A stretch of 64,000 bases of DNA from Pseudarthrobacter sp. MM222 (lineage in GTDB: Bacteria; Actinomycetota; Actinomycetes; Actinomycetales; Micrococcaceae): positions 310,001-374,000 of the forward strand of contig NZ_OX352321.1 in the NCBI RefSeq assembly GCF_947090775.1, in the 5' to 3' direction. The position numbers and the translations under genes were made by a program. Positions 50,530-60,159 of this stretch are shown one piece after another. The notes beneath the pieces were generated by a model. The model saw only the letters and a list, made by a program, of their open reading frames with translations. It ran no database searches and had not been told where the DNA came from. The stretch's first letter is position 1. Every line of letters starts with the position of its first letter.

Positions 50530-51336
50530 TCAATCGCTCAGCTCGACGATGACCGGGGCGTGATCCGAGGCGCCCTTGCCTTTGCGCTCCTCGCGGTCAA
50601 TCGCTGCGCCGGTGACGCGCGCGGCAAGGGCTGGGGAGGCCAGGACGAAGTCGATCCGCATGCCTTCCTTTTTCGGGAACCGCAGTTGCGTGTAGTCCCA
50701 GTAGGTGTAGACGCCGGGGCCGGGAGTGTGCGGACGCACGACGTCCTGGAACCCGGCGTCTTCGAAGGCGTGGAAGGCGGCCCGCTCGGGCGGGCTGACG
50801 TGCGTGAAGCCCCCGGTGCGGAAAAGGTCGATGTCCCAGACGTCGTCGTCCTGCGGGGCGATGTTCCAGTCGCCCATCAAAGCAATCTGCGATTCCGGGT
50901 CGCTCTTGACCAAGCCCTCGGCATGCATCCTCAGCTTGTCCAGCCAGTCCAGTTTGTAGGGCATGTGCTCGTCGTCGAGGGCGCGGCCGTTGGGCACGTA
51001 AAGGCTCCAAACCCGGATGCCGCCGCAGGTGGCACCAATGGCCCGAGCCTCCTGAACGGCGTCCTTGCCGCTCTTGCCGAAGACCGGCTGGTCGATGAAG
51101 GTCCGTTCGACGTCGGCAAGGCCCACCCGGGAAGCAATCGCGACGCCGTTCCACTGGCTCACGCCGTAGTGCGCCACCTCATAGCCCATGCTCTCGAAGA
51201 GCTCCCACGGGAAGTTGTCGTCCTTGCACTTGGTTTCTTGGATGGCCAGGACGTCACAGTCGGTGCGCTGAAGCCAAGCCTCCACGCGGTCGGCACGGGC
51301 ACGGAGGGAGTTCACATTCCAGGTAGCAATCTTCAC
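50530..51336 (-). CDS. xth: Exodeoxyribonuclease III
   Basis: A 268-residue EEP-superfamily nuclease: MKIATWNVNSLRARADRVEA opens it, then the catalytic Glu in AIQETKCKDDNFPW, GDWNIAPQDDDVWD, and SDHAPVIVEL with the catalytic Asp/His. It repairs AP sites and removes blocked 3' ends. The GTG start follows a short AGGGACT site; the extra upstream codons in the open frame are not family-like. It ends 31 bases from the unknown protein's start. Confidence 0.96.
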   Translation of the reverse strand: MKIATWNVNSLRARADRVEAWLQRTDCDVLAIQETKCKDDNFPWELFESMGYEVAHYGVSQWNGVAIASRVGLADVERTFIDQPVFGKSGKDAVQEARAIGATCGGIRVWSLYVPNGRALDDEHMPYKLDWLDKLRMHAEGLVKSDPESQIALMGDWNIAPQDDDVWDIDLFRTGGFTHVSPPERAAFHAFEDAGFQDVVRPHTPGPGVYTYWDYTQLRFPKKEGMRIDFVLASPALAARVTGAAIDREERKGKGASDHAPVIVELSD

Positions 51337-51394
51337 AGTCCCTAACTTACCGAACTTGGCTCCCTGGCGAAGCGGGGAAGGGTTCACGGCTCTC

Positions 51395-51423
51395 TGGAAA
51401 TTAGTAGGAAGTCCGAGTATATT
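51395..51423 (+). promoter_or_regulatory. mmsA operon promoter
   Basis: TGGAAA (51395-51400), 17-base spacer, TATATT (51418-51423). A palindrome TGATCTGGATCA (51436-51447) follows at about +6, embedded in GATGATCTGGATCACA, whose right half fits the CRP/GlxR TCACA half-site. RBS AAAGGAG and the mmsA ATG follow. Confidence 0.55.
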
Positions 51424-51468
51424 CAGCAGCAGAGATGATCTGGATCACATGCAAAGGAGCATTCCACC

Positions 51469-52968
51469 ATGGTGCGCGAACTATCCCACTACATTGACGG
51501 CCAGCGCGTGGAGGGCACGTCCGGGCGCTTCAGCGACGTCTACGATCCCTGTACGGGCGAGGTCCAGGCCCGGCTGCCGCTCGCCAGCGCCGAGGAAGTG
51601 CGCAACGTGATTGCCAGCGCCGAGAAGGGCCAGCTCGAATGGGACGCGATGAACCCGCAACGGCGGGGGCGGATCCTGCTGAAGTTCGTCGATCTTGTCA
51701 ACGAGAACATGGACGAACTCGCCACGCTGCTGTCCTCCGAGCACGGCAAGACCTTCCCCGACGCGAAGGGCGACATCCAGCGCGGCATCGAGGTGGTGGA
51801 GTTTGCTGCCGGCGCCCCGCACTTGCTCAAGGGCGAATTCTCGGACAGCGCCGGCGCCGGCATCGATGTGCACTCGATGCGCCAGCCCCTCGGCGTCGTC
51901 GCGGGCATCACGCCGTTCAACTTCCCGGCCATGATCCCGCTGTGGAAGTCCGGCCCGGCCCTCGCCGCCGGCAACTCCTTCATCCTCAAGCCCTCCGAAC
52001 GAGACCCTTCCGTGCCGCTCCGCCTGGCCGAGCTGTTCACCGAGGCGGGCCTGCCCGACGGCGTCTTTAACGTGGTCAACGGGGACAAGGAAGCCGTGGA
52101 TGCGCTGCTGGCGGATCCCCGGGTGCAGGCGATCGGCTTCGTCGGGTCCACCCCGATCGCCCAGTACATCTACGCCACGGCGGCCGCCAACGGAAAACGC
52201 GCCCAATGCTTCGGCGGCGCCAAGAACCACATGGTGATCATGCCGGACGCGGACCTGGACATGGCCGCGGATGCCCTCATCGGGGCGGGCTTCGGCTCCG
52301 CCGGCGAGCGGTGCATGGCGATTTCCGTGGCGGTGCCCGTCGGCCGGAAGACCGCCGACGCGCTGGTTGCCAAGCTGCAGGAGCGGATTGCGGACCTCAA
52401 GGTCGGACCGTCCCTCGCCGCGGACTCGGACTTCGGCCCGGTGGTGGCGCCCTCCGCCAAGGAGCGGATCGAAGGGTACATCGCCTCCGGCGTCGAGGAA
52501 GGCGCCAGCCTTGTGACCGACGGCCGCGGGCTCAAGGTCGAGGGCTATGACGGCGGCTTCTGGGTGGGCCCGACGCTCTTTGATAACGTCACGAAGGACA
52601 TGAAGATCTACCGGGAAGAGATTTTCGGGCCGGTGCTGAGCGTGCTCCGCGCCGAAGACTACGACGAGGCGCTGAGGCTGTGCAGCGAGCACGAATTCGG
52701 CAACGGCGTGGCCATCTTCACCCGTGACGGCGACGCCGCCCGGGACTTCGCGAGCCGGGTCCAGGTGGGCATGGTGGGGATCAACGTCCCGATTCCCGTG
52801 CCGATTGCGTACTACACGTTCGGCGGCTGGAAGGCATCCGGCTTCGGCGACCTCAACCAGCACGGCGCCGACGCCTTCCGGTTCTACACGAAGACCAAGA
52901 CCGTCACCACCCGGTGGCCCTCGGGCATCCGTTCCGGCAGCAGTTTCATCATGCCGGAAGGAAGCTGA
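51469..52968 (+). CDS. mmsA: CoA-acylating methylmalonate-semialdehyde dehydrogenase
   Basis: A 499-residue aldehyde dehydrogenase that converts (methyl)malonate semialdehyde to propionyl- or acetyl-CoA in valine and pyrimidine degradation. ITPFNFPAMIPLWKSGPALA (NAD site), catalytic Cys282 in SAGERCMAISVAVPVG and NGVAIFTRDGDAARDF are family blocks. AAAGGAG precedes the ATG. The stop overlaps the next start (TGATG). It leads a four-gene operon for branched-chain acyl-CoA degradation. Confidence 0.96.
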   Translation: MVRELSHYIDGQRVEGTSGRFSDVYDPCTGEVQARLPLASAEEVRNVIASAEKGQLEWDAMNPQRRGRILLKFVDLVNENMDELATLLSSEHGKTFPDAKGDIQRGIEVVEFAAGAPHLLKGEFSDSAGAGIDVHSMRQPLGVVAGITPFNFPAMIPLWKSGPALAAGNSFILKPSERDPSVPLRLAELFTEAGLPDGVFNVVNGDKEAVDALLADPRVQAIGFVGSTPIAQYIYATAAANGKRAQCFGGAKNHMVIMPDADLDMAADALIGAGFGSAGERCMAISVAVPVGRKTADALVAKLQERIADLKVGPSLAADSDFGPVVAPSAKERIEGYIASGVEEGASLVTDGRGLKVEGYDGGFWVGPTLFDNVTKDMKIYREEIFGPVLSVLRAEDYDEALRLCSEHEFGNGVAIFTRDGDAARDFASRVQVGMVGINVPIPVPIAYYTFGGWKASGFGDLNQHGADAFRFYTKTKTVTTRWPSGIRSGSSFIMPEGS

Positions 52969-54062
52969 TGGCGGAGCAGGGCGTCCCGGAGGAGTCCGAG
53001 CCCGCCGCTGAGGTCCTGTTCGACCGGCGCGGGCACCTTGGCATCGTCACCCTGAACCGGCCCAAGGCCGTGAATGCGCTGACCGCGGGGATGGCCTCGG
53101 CCATGCTGAACCAGCTCACGCGGTGGGCCGACGACGACGCCGTCGCCGCGGTGCTGGTCCGCGGAGCCGGTGAGCGGGGTCTCTGCGCCGGCGGCGACAT
53201 CGTGGCCATCTACCGGGACATGCTCGGCGGCGGGTCAGCCACGGCGGACTTCTGGGCGGAGGAGTACCGGCTGAACGCCCTCATCTCCGCCTACCCGAAG
53301 CCGTATGTGGCGTTCATGGACGGACTGGTGCTCGGCGGCGGCGTGGGGATCTCGGCGCACGGTTTGGTCCGGATCGTCACGCAACGCACCCGGATGGGCA
53401 TGCCCGAGACCACGATCGGCTTCGCGCCCGACGTCGGCGGCACCCTGCTGCTGTGCCGCTCGCCGGGGGAGTCCGGCACGCACGCGGCGCTGACCGGCGC
53501 GCATTTGAGCGGCTCCGACGCGCTGTTCCTGGGGCTGGCGGACCACTTTGTGCCCTCCGGACGCCTGTCCGAACTGGCGGCCGCGCTGGAGACGGAGCCG
53601 CCGGAGGCCGCCGTCGGGCGCTTCACGGAGCACGCTCCGCCCGCGGCGCTGGCGGCGCAGAGCGGCTGGATTGACGCCTGCTACTCCAGTGACGACGCAG
53701 AGGAGATCCTGCGCCGGCTGCGCGCCTTCGGCGGCGATGCCGGAGCCGAGGCCGCCGAAGCGGCGGACACGATCGAGGCCAAGTCGCCGACCGCCGTGAA
53801 AGTCACGCTGGAATCCCTGCGCCGCGTCCGCGGGCTGAGCCTCGAGGAGGCTTTGGAGCAGGAGTACCGGGTGGGGCTGCGCTTCCTGGCCGGACCGGAC
53901 TTCCGCGAAGGCATCAGGGCCCAGGTGGTGGACAAGGACCGCGCTCCGCGCTGGCAGCCGGCCACGCTCGCGGAGGTCAGCCGCGACGACGTCGAGGCCT
54001 ACTTCGCGCCGCTGGGCGACCGTGAACTGCAGCTTTCTTCGAAGGAGAAGGACATTGTCTGA
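52968..54062 (+). CDS. 3-hydroxyisobutyryl-CoA hydrolase
   Basis: A 364-residue crotonase-fold protein longer than a simple enoyl-CoA hydratase, typical of HIBYL-CoA hydrolases, which release 3-hydroxyisobutyrate in valine breakdown. Oxyanion-hole and catalytic regions: GLCAGGDIVAIYRDM and MPETTIGFAPDVGGTLLL (Glu, Asp). The C-terminal EEALEQEYRVGLRFLAGPDF is family specific. ATG overlaps the mmsA stop. The next step, mmsB, follows directly. Confidence 0.92.
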   Translation: MAEQGVPEESEPAAEVLFDRRGHLGIVTLNRPKAVNALTAGMASAMLNQLTRWADDDAVAAVLVRGAGERGLCAGGDIVAIYRDMLGGGSATADFWAEEYRLNALISAYPKPYVAFMDGLVLGGGVGISAHGLVRIVTQRTRMGMPETTIGFAPDVGGTLLLCRSPGESGTHAALTGAHLSGSDALFLGLADHFVPSGRLSELAAALETEPPEAAVGRFTEHAPPAALAAQSGWIDACYSSDDAEEILRRLRAFGGDAGAEAAEAADTIEAKSPTAVKVTLESLRRVRGLSLEEALEQEYRVGLRFLAGPDFREGIRAQVVDKDRAPRWQPATLAEVSRDDVEAYFAPLGDRELQLSSKEKDIV

Positions 54063-54110
54063 CAAAGTTCAGCCCGGACCCCCCGGTCGGGGACGATACA
54101 GCCGGAGTCG

Positions 54111-55040
54111 GTGCAGTCCGGGATCGTGCCGGGCACTGGATCCATCGCGTTCCTCGGACTCGGCCATATGGGCGGGCCGATGGCCGTCAACCTGGTCAAG
54201 GCCGGCTACACGGTGACCGGGTTCGACGTCGTTCCCGCGGCACTGGACGCCGCCCGGGCGCATGGCATTCCAGCAGCGGACACCGCCGCAGATGCCGCCG
54301 CCGGAGCCGCCGTCGTGCTGACCATGCTGCCCAGCGGTCAACACCTCCTGGACGCCTACCGCGGCACCGGCGGGCAGCCCGGGCTGCTGCAGACGGCTGC
54401 CCCCGGCACGCTGTTCCTGGACTGTTCCACGATCAACGTGGACGAGGCACGCGAGGCTGCCGCACTGGCTCTCGCCGCAGGCCACCGCGCGGTGGACGCG
54501 CCGGTTTCCGGCGGCGTCGTGGGGGCCGAAGCGGGCACGCTGACGTTCATGGTCGGGGCGTTGCCGGCGGACTTCGAGGCGGTCAAGCCGATGCTGGAGG
54601 TGATGGGAAAGCGCGTGGTCCACTGCGGGGAGCACGGTGCGGGACAGGCTGCGAAGATCTGCAACAACCTGATCCTGGGCGTGTCCATGATCGCCGTCAG
54701 CGAGGCGTTCGTGCTCGGCGAGAAACTGGGGCTGACGCATCAGGCTTTGTTCGACGTCGCCTCTGCGGCCTCGGGACAATGCTGGGCGCTGACCACCAAC
54801 TGCCCGGTACCGGGACCGGTGCCAACGAGCCCGGCCAACCGCGACTACCAGCCCGGATTTGCCGGCGCCCTGATGGCGAAGGACCTCAAGCTGGCGCTTA
54901 ATGCCCTCGAAAGCACCGGCGTTGCCGCCCGGGTGGGACCCCTTGCCTCCGAAATTTACGATACTTTTGCCGCAGAAGGAGGTGCCGGACGGGACTTCTC
55001 CGGCATCATCACCGACATCCGGGACAAGTCCGCGCACTAG
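54111..55040 (+). CDS. mmsB: 3-hydroxyisobutyrate dehydrogenase
   Basis: A 309-residue beta-hydroxyacid dehydrogenase: SIAFLGLGHMGGPMAVNLVK (NAD fold), FLDCSTINVDEA, DAPVSGGVVGAEAGTL and the catalytic Lys in GAGQAAKICNN. It oxidises 3-hydroxyisobutyrate to methylmalonate semialdehyde, the substrate of mmsA. The only in-frame start after the previous stop is GTG at 54111 with CGGAG, so the N-terminus is slightly longer than usual. Operon member. Confidence 0.95.
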   Translation: MQSGIVPGTGSIAFLGLGHMGGPMAVNLVKAGYTVTGFDVVPAALDAARAHGIPAADTAADAAAGAAVVLTMLPSGQHLLDAYRGTGGQPGLLQTAAPGTLFLDCSTINVDEAREAAALALAAGHRAVDAPVSGGVVGAEAGTLTFMVGALPADFEAVKPMLEVMGKRVVHCGEHGAGQAAKICNNLILGVSMIAVSEAFVLGEKLGLTHQALFDVASAASGQCWALTTNCPVPGPVPTSPANRDYQPGFAGALMAKDLKLALNALESTGVAARVGPLASEIYDTFAAEGGAGRDFSGIITDIRDKSAH

Positions 55041-55088
55041 CGGGCCGGCACCCCGGTTTCGAATCCAGACCAACCATAGGGGACAAGC

Positions 55089-55868
55089 ATGACGGAACAG
55101 TACGCAAACATCCTGGTGGAGCGCCGCGGCCGGGTGGGCCTGGTGACGCTCAACCGGCCCGAGGCCCTCAACGCGCTCAACAAGGCCACGATGGACGAAC
55201 TCGTGGCCGCTGTGACGTCCATGGACACGGACCCCGGGGTGGGTGCGGTGGTGGTGACCGGCTCCGCAAAGGCCTTTGCCGCCGGGGCGGACATCAAGGA
55301 GATGCAGTCCAAGGGCTACATGGACATGTACGCGGCGGACTGGTTCCGCGGCTGGGAGGACTTCACGCGGCTCCGGATCCCCGTCGTGGCGGCGGTGTCC
55401 GGCTTCGCGCTGGGCGGGGGCTGTGAGCTCGCGATGATGTGCGACTTCATCATCGCCGGGGACAACGCCAAGTTCGGCCAGCCGGAAATCAACCTTGGGG
55501 TCCTGCCCGGCATGGGCGGATCGCAGCGCCTGACCCGCGCCGTGGGCAAGTCCAAGGCGATGGACATGATCCTGACCGGCCGCTTCATGGACGCGGAGGA
55601 AGCCGAGCGCTCCGGGCTGGTGTCCCGTGTGGTCCCGGCCGCGGACGTGGTCGAGGAGGCAGTGAAGGCCGCCGAGGTGATCGCCTCCAAGTCCAAGCCG
55701 GTGGCGATGGTGGCCAAGGAAGCCGTCAACGCGGCCTTCGAGACCGGGCTGGCCCAGGGTGTGCTGTTCGAGCGGCGCGTATTCCACTCGCTCTTCGCCA
55801 CCGAGGACCAGAAGGAAGGCATGGCGGCCTTCAGCGAGAAACGCCAGCCGGAATTCAACCACCGCTAG
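55089..55868 (+). CDS. Enoyl-CoA hydratase
   Basis: A 259-residue crotonase: [20 protein letters not shown], the oxyanion hole [11 protein letters not shown] and the catalytic Glu pair in [14 protein letters not shown] and [20 protein letters not shown]. It hydrates short-chain enoyl-CoA, consistent with methacrylyl-CoA in valine degradation, immediately upstream in pathway order of the hydrolase encoded two genes earlier. 48 bases after mmsB, with a GGGGAC-type site. Confidence 0.94.
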   Translation: MTEQYANILVERRGRVGLVTLNRPEALNALNKATMDELVAAVTSMDTDPGVGAVVVTGSAKAFAAGADIKEMQSKGYMDMYAADWFRGWEDFTRLRIPVVAAVSGFALGGGCELAMMCDFIIAGDNAKFGQPEINLGVLPGMGGSQRLTRAVGKSKAMDMILTGRFMDAEEAERSGLVSRVVPAADVVEEAVKAAEVIASKSKPVAMVAKEAVNAAFETGLAQGVLFERRVFHSLFATEDQKEGMAAFSEKRQPEFNHR

Positions 55869-55880
55869 GCAGGAGCGGGG

Positions 55881-56309
55881 TTACGCGGCGCTGATCCCGA
55901 AGAGGCCGATGATCAGCGCCATCACCAGCAGGGTCACCAGTTCATGGGCGCAGTTGAGGATGGTCAGGCCGGCCGGGCGGCCTTCGAAGGCGTCATGGGT
56001 GATGAACCGGGCGGCGGTGAACCCGGCCCAGAGGATCAGGGCCGTGATCAGCGTGTTGGCCAGGAAGTTTCCGCCATAGAAGTTCTGCGAGATGGCCGCG
56101 GAACCGGCAAGGACCCAGGCGCTGATGAAGCTGACCACCAGCGTGATCAGGATGGGCTTCACCGCATCCCTGGCTTCCCCGCTGGGCGTGACCTTGGCGA
56201 CGCGCATCCAGTAGTTGCCGAACACCTTCGGCGTGTACCAGACGGACCCGACCACCATGCTGGACAAACTGGCCAGCAGGACGCCCCAGATGTTGATTTC
56301 CGGAATCAT
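55881..56309 (-). CDS. DUF1761 membrane protein
   Basis: A 142-residue four-span protein. MIPEINIWGVLLASLSSMVV and GSVWYTPKVFGNYWMRVAKV match DUF1761, followed by spans around residues 55-75, 85-105 and 120-140. The function of the family is unknown. It converges on the enoyl-CoA hydratase gene with a 12-base gap and follows the MarR gene by nine bases. Confidence 0.88.
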   Translation of the reverse strand: MIPEINIWGVLLASLSSMVVGSVWYTPKVFGNYWMRVAKVTPSGEARDAVKPILITLVVSFISAWVLAGSAAISQNFYGGNFLANTLITALILWAGFTAARFITHDAFEGRPAGLTILNCAHELVTLLVMALIIGLFGISAA

Positions 56310-56318
56310 GTGTTCTCC

Positions 56319-56825
56319 TCAGTCGCTAAAATCGCCGGCGTTCCGGCGGAAATTTCCTAAAATCCGGATCAGCTCATCGACGTCCTGGTCCGCGAAGCCG
56401 GACCGGCCGAAGACCTCCGAGTTCAGCACCGCCGTCGCCCTTTTGGCCAGCGTCCGTCCTTCGGGCGTGAGCTCGATCAACGTGGTGCGTCCGTCGGTGG
56501 GGTGCGGTGAGCGGAGCACCAGCCCGGCCACCTGAAGCCGGTCGACGGCGTTGGTCACCGAGGTGGGATGGACCTGGAGAAGCGCGCTCGCCTTGTTCAT
56601 CGGCAGCGCGCCGCTACGGGCGAAGCTCAGCAGGGCCAGCAGTTCATACCGGGCGAACGTCAGCCCGAACGGCTTGAGGGCACCCTCGATGCGGGCGAGC
56701 AGGATCTGCTGGGTACGCATGATGGCTGTGATGGCAGCCATTGGGGCGGCGACGTCGGACCAGCCGTGCCGTTCCCAGTTCAGCCGGGCATCGGCGATCG
56801 GATCACGCGGCAGCGGCGTTCCCAC
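56319..56825 (-). CDS. MarR family transcriptional regulator
   Basis: A 168-residue MarR protein: LLARIEGALKPFGLTFARYE, winged HTH with ASALLQVHPTSVTNAVDRL and SPHPTDGRTTLIELTPEGRT (wing). It lies between the DUF1761 gene and the acyl-CoA synthetase gene, all leftward; in many actinobacteria such MarR proteins control aromatic or acyl-CoA degradation genes, so the synthetase downstream is a plausible target. Ligand unknown. Confidence 0.92.
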   Translation of the reverse strand: MGTPLPRDPIADARLNWERHGWSDVAAPMAAITAIMRTQQILLARIEGALKPFGLTFARYELLALLSFARSGALPMNKASALLQVHPTSVTNAVDRLQVAGLVLRSPHPTDGRTTLIELTPEGRTLAKRATAVLNSEVFGRSGFADQDVDELIRILGNFRRNAGDFSD

Positions 56826-56866
56826 GGCTCCCCCTGGTTGTCGTCCCGATCGGCATGAGCTTCAGC

Positions 56867-58609
56867 CTAGCCTTTCAGCCCCGGGAAATCGGATTCGGAG
56901 TACTCGATGCCCAATCCGGGCGGAACCGCGCCGCCGCCGTGCCGGAGTTCCTCGCTGTGCCGGAGTTCCACGCGCCGGATCTTGCCAGAGATCGTCTTGG
57001 GCAGCTCCGTGAACTCGAGCCGGCGGATCCGCTTGAACGGCGCCAGATGGTCGCGGCAGTACCGCAGGATGTCCTCGGCCAATTCGGGGCCGGCCTGCTG
57101 CCCGGGAGCCAGAACCACAAAGGCCTTGGGCACCGACAGCTTGAGCGGGTCCGGCGACGGGACAACGGCGGCCTCCGCCACCGCAGGGTGCTCGATCAGG
57201 ACACTCTCGAGTTCGAAGGGGGAGAGGCGGTAATCGGAGGACTTGAAGACGTCGTCGCCCCGGCCCACATAGGTGATGATGCCCCGCTCATCCCGGCTGG
57301 CCATGTCCCCCGTGTGGTAGTAGCCGCCGCGGAACGCCTCCGCCGTCTTTTCGGGATCGCCGTAGTACGCCTTCATGAGCCCCACGGGGCGGGGGTCGAG
57401 GCGCAGGCACAGCTCGCCGTCGTCGGCCTCTTCACCAGTGGCGGGGTCCACGAGCACGACGTCGTAGCCCGGCAGCGGCTTGCCCATGGCGCCAATTTTG
57501 ATCGGCTGGCCCGGCGTGTTGGCGACCTGCACCGTGGATTCGGTCTGGCCGAAGCCGTCGCGGATGGTCTGGCCCCAGGCCCGGTGGACCTGGTCGATCA
57601 CTTCGGCGTTGAGCGGCTCGCCGGCGGAGACCACCTTCAAAGGGGGGTTCTTCAGTTGCGTCAGGTCGGCCTGGATCAGCATGCGCCAGACGGTGGGCGG
57701 GGCGCAGAAACTCGTCACTGACTCGCGGTCCATCTGCTCCATGAGGGCCCCGGCGTCGAACCGCTCGTAGTTGTAGATGAACACGCAGGCCTCGGCAATC
57801 CAGGGAGTGAACACGTTGGACCATGCGTGCTTCGCCCACCCCGGCGAGGCCACGTTGAGGTGCACATCCCCTGGTTCCAGCCCGATCCAGAACATCGTGG
57901 ACAAGTGGCCCACCGGGTAGGACGTGTGCGTGTGCTCAACCAGCTTGGCCTTGGAGGTTGTGCCCGAAGTGAAGTAGAGCAGCAGGGTCTCATCCGCGAG
58001 CGTGGGCGCGTCGGGAATGAAGTCGGACGGGGCGCGGTAGGCGTCCGCGTACTGCAGGGCGGCCGGCGCCGCCGCTTCCCTCGCCCCTGGTTTCTTACCC
58101 TCTGTGCCGACCTCAATCAGCGTGTAGCGGCCCGGGACCTCGGCGAACTTGCCGATGTTGGCGCTCCCGACGGCGGCCCAGTCCGCCTCGCCGCGGTCCA
58201 CCCGGTCCTGCAGATCGGCGGGGCCCATCAGGGTGGTGGTGGGGATCAGGACAATGCCAAGCTTGATACCGGCCAGCATGAGCTCCCAGAGCTCCACCTG
58301 GTTGCCGAGCATGATGATCATCCGGTCACCGCGGCGTACTCCCTGGCTGCGCAGCCAGTTGGCCGCCTGGGCGGAACTGCGGGACAGCTCCGCGAAGCTG
58401 CGCCGGGTCGCGGTGCCGTCCTGTTCGACGATCACGAGGGCCGGCCGGCCGGCCTTGGCCGGATCCGCGGCGATCTGGTCGAACCAGTCGAGGGCGAAGT
58501 TGAATTCCTCGAACCGCGGCCATTGGAATTCCCTGTGCGCCGCCGAGTAGTCCTCCCGAAGGGCGAGCAGCCTGTCCCGCGCGGCGCGGAATTCCTCAGT
58601 GACGGTCAT
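56867..58609 (-). CDS. AMP-forming acyl-CoA synthetase
   Basis: A 580-residue adenylate-forming enzyme. The P-loop-like A3 motif is LLYFTSGTTSKAKLVEHTHT, A5 is GFGQTESTVQ, A7 GGYYHTGDM and A8 SSDYRLSPFELESVLIEHPA, with the catalytic Lys in KTISGKIRRVEL. It activates a carboxylic acid (medium-chain fatty acid, benzoate or similar) to its CoA ester. The start was set at MTVTEE (AAAGGTG upstream), removing 37 unlikely residues. It diverges from the acyl-CoA dehydrogenase gene. Confidence 0.94.
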   Translation of the reverse strand: MTVTEEFRAARDRLLALREDYSAAHREFQWPRFEEFNFALDWFDQIAADPAKAGRPALVIVEQDGTATRRSFAELSRSSAQAANWLRSQGVRRGDRMIIMLGNQVELWELMLAGIKLGIVLIPTTTLMGPADLQDRVDRGEADWAAVGSANIGKFAEVPGRYTLIEVGTEGKKPGAREAAAPAALQYADAYRAPSDFIPDAPTLADETLLLYFTSGTTSKAKLVEHTHTSYPVGHLSTMFWIGLEPGDVHLNVASPGWAKHAWSNVFTPWIAEACVFIYNYERFDAGALMEQMDRESVTSFCAPPTVWRMLIQADLTQLKNPPLKVVSAGEPLNAEVIDQVHRAWGQTIRDGFGQTESTVQVANTPGQPIKIGAMGKPLPGYDVVLVDPATGEEADDGELCLRLDPRPVGLMKAYYGDPEKTAEAFRGGYYHTGDMASRDERGIITYVGRGDDVFKSSDYRLSPFELESVLIEHPAVAEAAVVPSPDPLKLSVPKAFVVLAPGQQAGPELAEDILRYCRDHLAPFKRIRRLEFTELPKTISGKIRRVELRHSEELRHGGGAVPPGLGIEYSESDFPGLKG

Positions 58610-58770
58610 GGTGCACCTTTCGACGTCTTGTTGGCGCAGCCGTTCGTGGCCCGGCGCCGTTGCCGGGAACCGCCGTTTCCTAGTGATCCCCGTCACTGTG
58701 CAATATACTAGGACATCCAAGGGTTTGGAAGAGCCGTGGCTGCTGCGGAGCGGCCCACCACGAAGGGATT

Positions 58771-60036
58771 ATGCCCGTGCAGCCACAAGGACGTGCCAGC
58801 GGAAAGGCGACACCCCCGGGGGGGACAGCGCTGAAGGGGACGGCGCCCCCGGGGGCGAAGCCAGAAGATGTGGCGTCACCGCCATTCCCGGACGCCGACT
58901 TGATGTATGTCGTGGACCTCCTGCCCGCGGAGGAACGCCTCCGGTACCAGGAGGTGCGGGACTTCCTGCAGTCCCGGGTCCGGGCGGCCTCGATCGACTA
59001 CTGGAACCGTGAGGAGTTCCCGTTTGGTTTGCTGGCCGAGCTGGGAAAGTACGGTCTGGGCGGACTGCAGACGGACGGCACCTCCAAGCTGTTCAAGGGC
59101 TTGATGTACGTCGAGGTGGCGCGGGCAGATGTCTCGCTTTCGGCCCTGGTGGGCATCCACAACGAGCTGATTGTGGGAATGATCGACCAGCTCGGCTCGG
59201 AAGAACAGAAGGCGCGGTGGCTGCCGGGGCTCACCGCCTTCACGCAGCTCGGCGCCTTCGCGCTCACCGAGCCGGACCACGGCTCGGACATCGCCGGCGG
59301 CCTGGCCACCACCGCACGGCTGGAGGACGGCGAGTGGGTGATCAACGGTGCGAAGCGCTGGATCGGCGCCGGCACCATCGCGGACTTTGCTCTGGTCTGG
59401 GCCCGGGATGTCGCCGACCAGCAGATCAAGGGCTTCATCGTGGAGACTGACCGCCCCGGCTACACCGCCAAGAAGATTTCCAACAAAATCGGGCTCCGGA
59501 TCATGCAGAATGCGGACATCGTGCTTGACGAGGTGCGGATCCCGGCGTCCAACCTGCTGCCCGGGGCCACGGACTTCTCCCGGGCCAACGAGCTGCTTCG
59601 CGATTCCCGCGCCTGGGTGGGCTGGCAGGCTGCCGGCATCCAGCTGGCCGCATTCGACGTCGCGCGGTCCTATTCGTTGGAGCGGAAACAGTTCGGCAGG
59701 GAGCTGGCGCGGTTCCAGCTCATCCAGCAGCAGCTCGCGGAAATCTTGGGCAACGCCACAGCCTCGCTTGCGCTGATGGCGCAGCTGGCCCGGATCCAGG
59801 AGGACGGCAAACTGGAGATGGTCCAGGCCGCGATGGCCAAGTCCACCACTACCCGGCTGGCCCGGGCGTCCGTGGCGATGGGCCGGTCCCTCCTGGGCGG
59901 CAACGGTATCAGCACCGACTACGAGATGGGCAAGCTCTTCGGCGATGCCGAAATCCTTTACACCTACGAGGGCAGCTACGAGATCAACTCCCTGATCGTG
60001 GCGCGGGCCGTGACCGGGAAATCGGCCTTCGTCTAA
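58771..60036 (+). CDS. Acyl-CoA dehydrogenase (glutaryl-CoA dehydrogenase-like)
   Basis: A 421-residue acyl-CoA dehydrogenase. A 45-residue Gly/Pro-rich N-terminus precedes the fold. FALTEPDHGSDIAGGLATTA, RWIGAGTIADFALVWARD (FAD site), RARSYSLERKQFG-like middle and the C-terminal YTYEGSYEINSLIVARAVTG with the catalytic Glu resemble glutaryl- and isobutyryl-type enzymes. It is divergent from the synthetase, with which it may form an activation-oxidation pair. Substrate not certain. Confidence 0.93.
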   Translation: MPVQPQGRASGKATPPGGTALKGTAPPGAKPEDVASPPFPDADLMYVVDLLPAEERLRYQEVRDFLQSRVRAASIDYWNREEFPFGLLAELGKYGLGGLQTDGTSKLFKGLMYVEVARADVSLSALVGIHNELIVGMIDQLGSEEQKARWLPGLTAFTQLGAFALTEPDHGSDIAGGLATTARLEDGEWVINGAKRWIGAGTIADFALVWARDVADQQIKGFIVETDRPGYTAKKISNKIGLRIMQNADIVLDEVRIPASNLLPGATDFSRANELLRDSRAWVGWQAAGIQLAAFDVARSYSLERKQFGRELARFQLIQQQLAEILGNATASLALMAQLARIQEDGKLEMVQAAMAKSTTTRLARASVAMGRSLLGGNGISTDYEMGKLFGDAEILYTYEGSYEINSLIVARAVTGKSAFV

Positions 60037-60067
60037 GCCGCCCAGGCTAGTGCCGGACGCGGATACG

Positions 60068-60107
60068 ACAAACGCCCCTCGGAGGAATCCTCCGGAGGGG
60101 CGTTTGT
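60068..60107. terminator. Bidirectional terminator after the acyl-CoA dehydrogenase
   Basis: ACAAACGCCCCTC pairs with GAGGGGCGTTTGT, with an inner GGAGGA/TCCTCC stem. It separates two convergent genes and can act in both directions; T-rich ends are present on both strands. Confidence 0.85.
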
Positions 60108-60159
60108 GGTCTTGGGGAAAGCATGGCGGCCGGCTGGCCGGTGCTGCTATCCGAAGTAC

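Noticed and set aside
54069..55862. 597-residue minus-strand ORF opposite mmsB and echA
   Set aside because: His/Gly/Arg-rich shadow across two well-supported genes.
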